A stretch of 54,004 nucleotides of DNA from CAMPJU01 sp036675265 (lineage in GTDB: Bacteria; Pseudomonadota; Gammaproteobacteria; Xanthomonadales; Xanthomonadaceae), in contig JAKFFJ010000029.1 of NCBI GenBank assembly GCA_036675265.1, positions 1 through 54,004 of the forward strand. The letters are read 5' to 3'. Below the pieces are notes generated by a model. That model was not told the origin of the DNA, did no database searches, and worked only from the letters and a program-made list of their open reading frames with translations. Shown piece by piece: positions 1 to 6,896 of the stretch. Every line of letters starts with the position of its first letter. Positions within the stretch are counted from its first letter, which is position 1. The translations under genes were made by a program, and so were the position numbers.

Positions 1-115
1 CGTCCACCCGCCAGACGCCCGCACAAGTCACCTGCGCACACTGTCAAGGATCCGATGGATCGGGCCTCAGCGCCCTCTCCCCTCCGCCTGGGCAGTCTGC
101 CCGAGCGAGCCGCAC

Positions 116-143
116 ATTGTACGGCATCCGGGGTGAAGGTCAA
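116..143 (-). promoter_or_regulatory. putative sigma-70 promoter facing left
   Basis: On the minus strand a TTGACC hexamer (138-143) is followed after 16 bases by TACAAT (116-121), close to the -35/-10 consensus. No coding region starts just downstream inside the window, so the transcript would run off the left edge. This is a sequence match only; a chance match is possible. Confidence 0.4.
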
Positions 144-178
144 CACCTTTTCCGCCGGATTTTTGTTCCCGCGGGGGC

Positions 179-196
179 GCCGGTACAGGTACCGGC
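179..196. repeat. perfect short inverted repeat
   Basis: GCCGGTAC, two bases, then GTACCGGC, an 8-bp perfect inverted repeat. It has no T-tract, so it is not an obvious intrinsic terminator. It could be a protein-binding dyad or a structured leader; its role is unknown. Confidence 0.4.
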
Positions 197-342
197 TCCG
201 CCACGGGGCGCGCATTGTGCACGGACCGCGCGGCGGAGGGAAGGGGTTCGCATGAATGCTTCACTTCGGCCCCTGCCGACCCGATTGACGCGGTGGGCGC
301 CACTGCCCGATGGTCGCCGTCGTGACCCCCGGGATCCCGCGC

Positions 343-810
343 ATGACCACTCGTTCCTTTCCCTCGCTCGCCCTGTCGCTGTGCGCCCTGTTGCTGCTTG
401 CCAGCGGATGCGCATCCGCCGGCGGCCATTGGGTGGAAGTCGGCGGTGAACGCTATTCAGTGGAGGTCGCTGACGACGATGCCGAGCGCGCGCGCGGCCT
501 GATGTTCCGCGAGCGCCTGGCACGCGACGCCGGCATGCTGTTCATCCATGAACGCGAAGCGCCGCGCGCGTACTGGATGATGAACACGCGCATTCCCCTG
601 GACATCCTCTATTTCGACGACCGGCTCGAACTGGTGGCGCAACGCCGCGACACGCCGCCGTGCCCCCCCAATTCGCCCTGTCCGTCCTATCCGAGTGGCG
701 TGCCGGCGCGCTACGTGCTCGAGCTGAACGCGGGCGAGGCCGCGCGCCTGGGCCTCGCCAACGGCGCATCGCTTCGCCTGGATCCCGCGCTCGCAGCGGA
801 CGCCCGATAG
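343..810 (+). CDS. DUF192 family lipoprotein
   Basis: 155-aa protein with an N-terminal hydrophobic segment ending in a lipobox (LLASGC, Cys about residue 24), so a lipoprotein is expected. The rest fits the DUF192 family: the early ARGLMFRE motif, then a YWMMNTRIPLDILYFD block and a C-terminal ELNAGEAARLGL block. The biochemical function of this family is not established. An in-frame ATG at 310 would add 11 residues before the signal sequence; I prefer 343 because it gives a normal lipoprotein signal. The SirB1-type gene follows on the same strand. Confidence 0.85.
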   Translation: MTTRSFPSLALSLCALLLLASGCASAGGHWVEVGGERYSVEVADDDAERARGLMFRERLARDAGMLFIHEREAPRAYWMMNTRIPLDILYFDDRLELVAQRRDTPPCPPNSPCPSYPSGVPARYVLELNAGEAARLGLANGASLRLDPALAADAR

Positions 811-878
811 CGGCATCCGTCACGTCATCACTTCGCACAGCTTGAACGCCCCCTGCGATGGCGGCACGCTCTCCAACC

Positions 879-1727
879 ATGCACGAACGCATCTCCCTGC
901 CGGACTGGAAATCGCTGGCATCGATCGACGACGCGAACCTGCCGTTGTTCCGCACGGCGCTGCTCGTCGCGCGTGACGAGTACCCGCAACTGGACCCCGG
1001 CCTGTACGACCGGCTGGTGCAGGACCATGCCGAGGCCCTGCGCGCGGAGATCGACGCGATCGACGAACAGCCGTTGAAGATGCACGCGATCAACCGCCAC
1101 CTGTTCGAGGAGCTCGGCTACGCGGGCAACACGGCGGAGTACTACGACCCGCGCAACAGCTACCTCAATGAAGTGTTCGAGCGACGCCTGGGCAACCCGC
1201 TGTCGCTTGCGCTGGTGCAGATCGAGGTGGCACGCCGGCTGGACGTCCCGTTGTCAGGGGTGTCGTTCCCCGGCCATTTCCTGGTGCGCCTGGCGGTCGG
1301 CGACGAAGGCGTGCTGGTCATGGACCCCTTCAACCGGGGGCGTCCGCTGGACGTGGACGAATTGCGGGACCGCGCCACGCCGCACCTGGGCGGCACGGCG
1401 CCGGACGACAATGCGCTCACCCGGATCCTGGATCCCGCCTCCAACCGGGCGATGCTGGTGCGGCTGTTGCGCAACCTCCACGGCGTCTACAGCGAACAGG
1501 ACGACTGGGCCCGGGCGGCGCGCAGCGCGGACCGGATCCTGCAACTGCAGCCGGACCACCCCGAGGCGTTGCGCGACCGTGCGCTGGCGTACCTGAAGAT
1601 GGGCCACCGCCATGGCGCGCGCCGCGACCTCGAGCAGTACCTGCAACGCAACCCGAAGGCCGCGGACACCGGCACCCTGCGCGAACGACTCGTCGAGCTG
1701 AACCGGGAACACGCACGGCCGCATTGA
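879..1727 (+). CDS. SirB1-type transglutaminase-like protein with TPR
   Basis: About 282 aa. The first two thirds match the SirB1/transglutaminase-like fold, with the conserved YYDPRNSYLNEV and GNPLSLALVQIEVARRL blocks and the GVSFPGHFLVR block containing the conserved His. The C-terminal ~90 residues look like tetratricopeptide repeats (YSEQDDWARAARSADRIL, then HPEALRDRALAYLKMG). The family is widespread in Proteobacteria, often near translation or heme genes; no enzymatic activity has been firmly assigned. An alternative ATG lies at 858 (seven residues longer). The gene converges on rubredoxin with a 15-bp gap. Confidence 0.85.
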   Translation: MHERISLPDWKSLASIDDANLPLFRTALLVARDEYPQLDPGLYDRLVQDHAEALRAEIDAIDEQPLKMHAINRHLFEELGYAGNTAEYYDPRNSYLNEVFERRLGNPLSLALVQIEVARRLDVPLSGVSFPGHFLVRLAVGDEGVLVMDPFNRGRPLDVDELRDRATPHLGGTAPDDNALTRILDPASNRAMLVRLLRNLHGVYSEQDDWARAARSADRILQLQPDHPEALRDRALAYLKMGHRHGARRDLEQYLQRNPKAADTGTLRERLVELNREHARPH

Positions 1728-1742
1728 CGGCCGCCGCGAGGC

Positions 1743-1934
1743 TCAGAGCGCCATCATCTCGAAGTCGTCCTTGGTCACGCCGCAGTCCGGGCACGTCCAG
1801 GTTTCCGGCACGTCTTCCCAGCGCGTGCCGGGTGCGATGCCTTCCTCCGGCAGTCCGGCGGCCTCGTCGTAGATGAAGCCGCAAACGACGCACATCCAGG
1901 TGCGGTACTTGGTGGCGGTCGCTGCTTCGCTCAT
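1743..1934 (-). CDS. rubA: rubredoxin
   Basis: 63-aa protein with the two rubredoxin Cys pairs: MCVVCGF (Cys15, Cys18) and CPDCG (Cys48, Cys51), plus the typical DEAAGLPEEGIAPGTRWEDV linker region and a WTCP block. It should bind one Fe in a Cys4 site and act as a small cytoplasmic electron carrier; its partner is not visible here. It is divergent from thiE with a 63-bp gap, so the two probably use back-to-back promoters. Confidence 0.93.
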   Translation of the reverse strand: MSEAATATKYRTWMCVVCGFIYDEAAGLPEEGIAPGTRWEDVPETWTCPDCGVTKDDFEMMAL

Positions 1935-1997
1935 GGGTCCGGAAGGGCGGGAAAGTCGCTATTGTCCCATTCCCAGCGCGCGATCGGAAGTGAAGGC

Positions 1998-2639
1998 ATG
2001 TCGAAAGCCGACGATGCGGGTGCCGCGCGCATGCCGGCACGCGGCCTGTACCTGCTCACGCCGGACGAACCCGACACGGCGCGGCTGCTCGCACGCACTG
2101 CGCGGCTGCTGGAGCACGTGGCCCTGTTGCAGTACCGCAACAAGGGCGCCGGCCCGGACCTGCGCCGGCGCCAGGCCGCGGCACTGGCATCGCTGTGCGC
2201 CGCGGCCGGCTGTCCACTGGTGATCAACGACGACGTGGCGCTTGCCATGGAAGTGGAGGCCGCCGGCGTGCACCTGGGCGAACACGACGCCGACCCGCGC
2301 GCGGCGCGCGGCGTGCTGGGGCCAGCCCGGATCATCGGCGTGTCCTGCTACGACAGCCTGGAACGGGCCGAGGCCGCCGCCGCGGCAGGCGCGGACTACC
2401 TGGCGTTCGGTGCGTTTTTCCCGTCTCCGACCAAGCCCGCCGCGCGCCGCGCAGTCCCGGCGTTGCTGCAGGCGGCGGGCCGGTTCGGGCTGCCGCGGGT
2501 GGCGATCGGGGGGATAACGCCGGACAATGCGCCTGCCCTCGTGGCGGCGGGCGCCGACCTGGTCGCCGTGATCAGCGGCGTGTACGACGCCGTCGAACCG
2601 GTCGTCGCCGCGCGTGCCTACGCGGCGTGCTTCGCCTGA
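1998..2639 (+). CDS. thiE: thiamine-phosphate synthase
   Basis: 213-aa TIM-barrel enzyme that joins HMP-pyrophosphate and thiazole phosphate to give thiamine phosphate and PPi. Family blocks in order: YLLTPDEP, LLQYRNKG, LVINDDVALAMEVEAAGVH, HLGEHD, ADYLAFGAFFPSPTK and VAIGGITPDNAPALVAAGAD near the phosphate-binding end. An ATG at 1962 would add 12 residues; the ATG at 1998 better fits the family N-terminus. First gene of an apparent operon: hemL starts 13 bp after its stop. The other thiamine gene here, thiC (30594), is far away and carries a TPP riboswitch; none is evident here. Confidence 0.93.
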   Translation: MSKADDAGAARMPARGLYLLTPDEPDTARLLARTARLLEHVALLQYRNKGAGPDLRRRQAAALASLCAAAGCPLVINDDVALAMEVEAAGVHLGEHDADPRAARGVLGPARIIGVSCYDSLERAEAAAAAGADYLAFGAFFPSPTKPAARRAVPALLQAAGRFGLPRVAIGGITPDNAPALVAAGADLVAVISGVYDAVEPVVAARAYAACFA

Positions 2640-2652
2640 CTGCAGGAACCCG

Positions 2653-3960
2653 ATGGACACCGCCCAGCCGCACGCCCGTTCCCGCTCACTGTTCGCACGC
2701 GCCCGGGAGCTGATGCCCGGCGGCGTCAACTCGCCGGTCCGGGCGTTCAACTCGGTGGGCGGCGAGCCCTTCTTCGTCCAGCGCGCGGACGGTGCCTGGC
2801 TGACCGATGTCGACGGCAACCGGTACATCGACTATGTCGGTTCCTGGGGCCCGATGATCGTCGGCCACAACCATCCCGCCGTGCTCGAGGCCGCGGTCCG
2901 CGCCGCCCGCGACGGCCTCAGCTTCGGTGCGCCCAATCCGCTCGAGGTCGACATGGCCGAGACCGTCGCGCGCCTGGTGCCGAGCATCGAGATGGTGCGC
3001 ATGGTGAATTCCGGCACGGAGGCCACGCTCTCGGCGATCCGGCTGGCGCGCGGCGCCACCGGCCGTTCGCGCATCGTCAAGTTCGAAGGCTGCTACCACG
3101 GCCATGGCGACTCGTTCCTGGTCAAGGCCGGCAGCGGCGCGCTCACCTTCGGCGTGCCGACCTCGCCGGGCGTGCCCAAGGCGCTGGCCGACCTCACGCT
3201 CACGCTGCCCTACAACGACTTCGACGCGGCCACCGCACTGTTCGACGAATGCGGCGGCGACATCGCCTGCCTGATCATCGAGCCGGTGGTCGGCAACGCC
3301 AACTGCCTGCCGCCGCGCGAAGGCTACCTGCAGCACCTGCGCGCGCTGTGCACGGCCCATGGCGCGCTGCTCGTGTTCGACGAGGTGATGACCGGGTTCC
3401 GCGTGGCGCTCGGCGGCGCGCAGGCGCGCTACGGCGTCGACCCGGATTTGACCACGTTCGGCAAGGTCATCGGCGGCGGCATGCCCGTCGGCGCGTACGG
3501 CGGTCGCCGGGACCTGATGCAGCAGGTGGCGCCGGCCGGGCCCGTCTACCAGGCCGGGACGCTCAGCGGGAACCCGGTCGCGATGGCCGCGGGACTGGCG
3601 ATGCTGGCGCTGGTGCAGGCACCGGGCTTCCATGCAGCACTCGAACGCACCACCAATACCCTGTGCGACGGCTTCGAGGCGGCCGCGCGCGATGCGGGCG
3701 TCCCGCTGTCCACCAACCGCGTCGGCGGCATGTTCGGGCTGTTCTTCAGCGAAGTGCCGGTCGACACCTACGCCGGCGCGGTCGCCTGCGACACCGCCGC
3801 GTTCAACCGCTTCTTCCACGCCATGCTCCGGCGCGGCGTGTTCCTGGCCCCGAGCGCGTTCGAGGCCGGCTTCACCTCGAGCGCCCATGGGGACGCGGAG
3901 GTCGAGCGCACGCTCGAAGCCGCACGCGCCGCGTTCCTGGACGTGGCCGCGGCCGCGTGA
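2653..3960 (+). CDS. hemL: glutamate-1-semialdehyde 2,1-aminomutase
   Basis: 435-aa PLP enzyme of C5-pathway heme synthesis that converts glutamate-1-semialdehyde to 5-aminolevulinate. The N-terminus (MPGGVNSPVRAFNSVGGEP) and the lysine block TTFGKVIGGGMPVGAYGG, with the PLP Lys at residue 271, are diagnostic. EPVVGN and FDEVMTGFR blocks are also present. I use the ATG at 2653, preceded by GCAGGA, rather than one at 2614 inside thiE. Its stop overlaps the GTG start of the channel gene as GTGA, so translation of the two is probably coupled. Confidence 0.96.
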   Translation: MDTAQPHARSRSLFARARELMPGGVNSPVRAFNSVGGEPFFVQRADGAWLTDVDGNRYIDYVGSWGPMIVGHNHPAVLEAAVRAARDGLSFGAPNPLEVDMAETVARLVPSIEMVRMVNSGTEATLSAIRLARGATGRSRIVKFEGCYHGHGDSFLVKAGSGALTFGVPTSPGVPKALADLTLTLPYNDFDAATALFDECGGDIACLIIEPVVGNANCLPPREGYLQHLRALCTAHGALLVFDEVMTGFRVALGGAQARYGVDPDLTTFGKVIGGGMPVGAYGGRRDLMQQVAPAGPVYQAGTLSGNPVAMAAGLAMLALVQAPGFHAALERTTNTLCDGFEAAARDAGVPLSTNRVGGMFGLFFSEVPVDTYAGAVACDTAAFNRFFHAMLRRGVFLAPSAFEAGFTSSAHGDAEVERTLEAARAAFLDVAAAA

Positions 3961-4856
3961 ACGCACCGCGCTCCCGGTTCTTCGAGCCGGAGTTCGAGCC
4001 GCGCGTGCGCGAGGGCTGGCGCGCGCGCTGGTTCGACATCGTCTTCCACCACGAGAGCCGGCAGGCACGCAACTTCGACATCCTGCTGATCCTCGCGATC
4101 CTGGCGAGCGTCATCGTGGTGATCCTGGACAGCGAGGCCGGGCTGCAGGCGCGCTGGTCGGACACCTTCTACGCGCTGGAATGGGCGTTCACGCTGCTGT
4201 TCACCGCGGAGTACGTGCTGCGCCTGGTGCTGGTGCGCCGCCCGGTCCACTACGCCACCAGCTTCTTTGGCGTCATCGACCTGGTCTCGATCCTGCCCAC
4301 GTACCTGTCGGTGCTGTTCGCCGGCAGCCAGTTCCTGCTGATCGTCCGGGTGCTGCGCGTGCTGCGGATCTTCCGGGTGCTCAAGCTGGCCGAATACTCG
4401 AGCGAGGCCGGCGTGCTGCTCGGCGCGCTCACCCGGAGCCGGCACAAGATCCTCGTGTTCCTGTACACGATCATGACCATCGTCGCGATCTTCGGCGCGC
4501 TGATGTACCTGGTCGAGGGGCCGGACGCGGGCTTCACCAGCATCCCGATCGGGATGTACTGGGCGATCGTCACCGTCTCCACCGTCGGCTTCGGCGACAT
4601 CGTCCCGCTGACGCCGATCGGCAGGTTCCTGGCCTCCATGCTGGTGCTGATCGGTTACAGCATCATCGCGGTGCCGACGGGCATCTACACGGCCGAGCTT
4701 GCCCGCACGATCCGCCCGCAGCGCCGCAACGTGCGCTGCATCGAGTGCGGCCTGCCCGACCACGAGAGCGACGCGTGGCACTGCCGCAAGTGCGGGCGCG
4801 CGCTTCCGGACGCCAATGCCGACGCCCCTGCCGACACCGGCGGCGGCGCCGGCTGA
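3957..4856 (+). CDS. voltage-gated potassium channel-like protein with zinc ribbon
   Basis: 299-aa inner-membrane protein with six predicted membrane segments. S4 has basic residues every third position (R131, R134, R137, R140, K143), as in a voltage sensor. The pore carries the K+ selectivity filter TVGFGD (209-214). After S6 there is a short cytosolic tail with two Cys pairs (C261/C264 and C276/C279) spaced like a zinc ribbon, then an Ala/Asp/Gly-rich end. The GTG start overlaps the hemL stop (GTGA), and the next gene starts 12 bp after its stop. K+ selectivity is inferred from the filter; Zn binding is inferred from Cys spacing. Confidence 0.88.
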   Translation: MNAPRSRFFEPEFEPRVREGWRARWFDIVFHHESRQARNFDILLILAILASVIVVILDSEAGLQARWSDTFYALEWAFTLLFTAEYVLRLVLVRRPVHYATSFFGVIDLVSILPTYLSVLFAGSQFLLIVRVLRVLRIFRVLKLAEYSSEAGVLLGALTRSRHKILVFLYTIMTIVAIFGALMYLVEGPDAGFTSIPIGMYWAIVTVSTVGFGDIVPLTPIGRFLASMLVLIGYSIIAVPTGIYTAELARTIRPQRRNVRCIECGLPDHESDAWHCRKCGRALPDANADAPADTGGGAG

Positions 4857-4868
4857 CCCGGAGCCACC

Positions 4869-6014
4869 ATGTCCGACGAAGACGCCCTCCACCTGCAGAC
4901 GCTCGCCGTCCACGCCGGCGCCGAGCCGGACGCGGCCACCGGCGCGATGGCGCCGCCGTTGCACCTGGCGACCACCTTCCTGCACGGACCAGCGGGCGAG
5001 CGCATCGCCGGCTACGAATACCAGCGCGAGGGCAATCCGACCCAGGACCGCCTGGAGGCGGCCCTGGCCGCGCTCGAGGGGGGCGAGGCGGCGCTCGCCT
5101 TCGCGTCGGGCATGGCGGCGATGTCCGCGTTGCTCGAGTCCCTGCCCCAGGGCGCGCGCGTGCTGGTGCCGGACGATTGCTACACGGGGTTGCGCACGCT
5201 GGCGCGCGAGTTCCTCCCGCAGCGCGGCATCGCGGTGGTCACGGTCGACATGGGCGACCTCGATGCGGTGCGGCAGGCGCTCGAGGTCCCCACCACGCTG
5301 GTCTGGGCCGAGACCCCGTCCAACCCGCGCCTGAAAGTGAGCGACATCGCCGCCCTGGCCGAGGCCGCGCATGGCGCGGGCGCGCAGCTGGCCTGCGACA
5401 ACACGTTCGCCACGCCGCTGCTGCAACGCCCGCTCGCCCTCGGCGCGGACGTGTCGATGCATTCGACCACCAAGTACTTCGGCGGGCACAGCGACGTCCT
5501 CGGGGGCGCGCTGGTGTTCGCGCGCCGCGACGGCGACCACGCCCGCGTGGCGCACCGGCGCCACGTGACCGGCGGCGTGATGGCGCCCTTCAACGCCTGG
5601 CTGACCTTGCGCGGCTGCCGTTCGCTGGCCGCGCGCATGGCCATGCACTGCGCCAACGCGCAACGCGTCGCGGCCTTCCTGGCCGAGCACGCGGCGATCG
5701 AGCGCGTGAACTTCCCCGGCCTCCCGACGCATCCCGGCCACGCGGTGGCCGCACGGCAGATGTCCGGCTTCGGCGCCATGCTCAGCATCGAGCTGGCCGG
5801 CGGGCGCGAGGCCGCCCTCGCCGTGGCCGGGCGCCTGCGGTTGTTCCACAACGCCACCTCGCTCGGCGGCTGCGAATCGCTGGTCGAACATCGCGCCTCG
5901 GTCGAAGGGCTGCATCCGACCTCGCCACAGAACCTCCTGCGGCTGTCGGTGGGGCTCGAACACGCGGACGACCTGGTGGCGGACCTGCACCAGGCGCTGG
6001 ACGCGGTGCGCTAG
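4869..6014 (+). CDS. PLP-dependent trans-sulfuration enzyme (cystathionine gamma-synthase/lyase type)
   Basis: 381-aa member of the Cys/Met metabolism PLP family. It has the N-terminal VHAGAEPDAATGAMAPP block, the YEYQREGNPTQDRLE block, AFASGMAAMSA, and the PLP lysine in HSTTKYFGGHSD (Lys202). The C-terminal SLGGCESLVEHRASV block is typical. Sequence alone does not separate cystathionine gamma-synthase, gamma-lyase and O-acetylhomoserine enzymes. Last gene of the thiE-hemL-channel run. Its TAG stop shares a CTAG with the SDR stop on the other strand (6011-6014). Confidence 0.9.
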   Translation: MSDEDALHLQTLAVHAGAEPDAATGAMAPPLHLATTFLHGPAGERIAGYEYQREGNPTQDRLEAALAALEGGEAALAFASGMAAMSALLESLPQGARVLVPDDCYTGLRTLAREFLPQRGIAVVTVDMGDLDAVRQALEVPTTLVWAETPSNPRLKVSDIAALAEAAHGAGAQLACDNTFATPLLQRPLALGADVSMHSTTKYFGGHSDVLGGALVFARRDGDHARVAHRRHVTGGVMAPFNAWLTLRGCRSLAARMAMHCANAQRVAAFLAEHAAIERVNFPGLPTHPGHAVAARQMSGFGAMLSIELAGGREAALAVAGRLRLFHNATSLGGCESLVEHRASVEGLHPTSPQNLLRLSVGLEHADDLVADLHQALDAVR

Positions 6015-6850
6015 AGGAACAGGTCCGGCAGCAACGGCTGGCCGGGCTGGACCGCATACGCGTCGAAGTCCCGCACCCCCGCGTCGCGCAGCACGTCCTC
6101 GTCGACCAGGAACGCGCCGGTGCGCTCGCGCGACGGCCGCACCAGCACCGCGTGCGCGGCGTCGGCCACGATGGCCGGTGTCCGGCAGCGGGCCGGGTCG
6201 ACGCCGGGGATCATGTTGAGCGCATCGGTGGCGATGATGGTGCGCGGCCACAACGCATTGATCGCCACGCCGCGCGGGGCGAACTCCGCCGCAAGGCCCA
6301 GGGTCACGAAGCTCATGCCCATCTTCGCCAACGTGTACGCCGCATGCGGGCCCCACCAGCGCGGGTCCAGCGTCGGCGGCGGCGCGAGGGTCAGCACGTG
6401 CGGGTTGGCGGCCTCCAGCAGGTGCGGCAGGCAGGCCTGCGTGCAGAGGAAGGTGCCGCGTGCATTGACCTCCTGCATGAGGTCGAAGCGCTTCATCGGC
6501 GTGTCGAGGGTGCCGCGCAGCCAGATCGCGCTGGCGTTGTTGACCAGGATGTCGATGCCGCCGAACGCCTCGACCGTCGCGGCGACCGCCGCGCGCACCT
6601 GCGCCTCGTCGCGGATGTCGCAGCGCAGCGCCAGTCCCCGGCCACCGGCAGCGTCGACTTCGGCGGCCACCGAATGGATGGTGCCGGGCAATTTGGGGTT
6701 CGGCACCGACGACTTCGAGGCGATGGCGACGTTGGCGCCGTCCCGCGCGGCGCGCAATGCGATCTCGCGGCCGATCCCGCGCGAGGCACCGGTGACGAAC
6801 ACGGTCTTGCCCCTGAGGGTGCCGGGTGCCGGGTCGATCGCCTGTTCCAT
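6011..6850 (-). CDS. short-chain dehydrogenase/reductase, HSDL2-like
   Basis: 279-aa SDR with the NAD(P)-binding TGASRGIG (20-27), NNAS (104-107) and the catalytic YTLAK (Tyr172, Lys176). The region before the Tyr (LTLAPPPTLDPRWWGPHA) resembles the SDR part of HSDL2 proteins. Where HSDL2 proteins have Ser in ISPP, this one has Ala (LAPP), so the usual catalytic Ser may be missing or displaced. No SCP2 domain is attached. Substrate unknown; a lipid or acyl substrate is a guess from the relatives. It is divergent from the DedA/PAP2 gene. Confidence 0.87.
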   Translation of the reverse strand: MEQAIDPAPGTLRGKTVFVTGASRGIGREIALRAARDGANVAIASKSSVPNPKLPGTIHSVAAEVDAAGGRGLALRCDIRDEAQVRAAVAATVEAFGGIDILVNNASAIWLRGTLDTPMKRFDLMQEVNARGTFLCTQACLPHLLEAANPHVLTLAPPPTLDPRWWGPHAAYTLAKMGMSFVTLGLAAEFAPRGVAINALWPRTIIATDALNMIPGVDPARCRTPAIVADAAHAVLVRPSRERTGAFLVDEDVLRDAGVRDFDAYAVQPGQPLLPDLFL

Positions 6851-6896
6851 GGGCGGATTGTAGTTTCAGCGGGCGCGCTTCCTATAATCGCCCGCA

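Larger units (their letters stand above)
1..342. other. intergenic region before the DUF192 gene
   Basis: I see no convincing gene here. The short open frames on both strands overlap one another, are rich in Arg and Pro, and match no family I recognise. The stretch holds a possible leftward promoter (116-143) and a perfect inverted repeat (179-196). A gene or RNA transcribed leftward from that promoter would lie mostly outside the window, so its product cannot be named. Confidence 0.5.

Noticed and set aside
1..120. A structured RNA (for example 6S or RNase P RNA) downstream of the leftward promoter
   Set aside because: A few G-rich stretches recall such RNAs, but the conserved cores are not present in the ~115 bp visible.
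117..449. A plus-strand frame with an ATG at 252 overlapping the DUF192 gene
   Set aside because: It is Arg/Pro-rich, lacks a domain and overlaps the DUF192 signal sequence in another frame.
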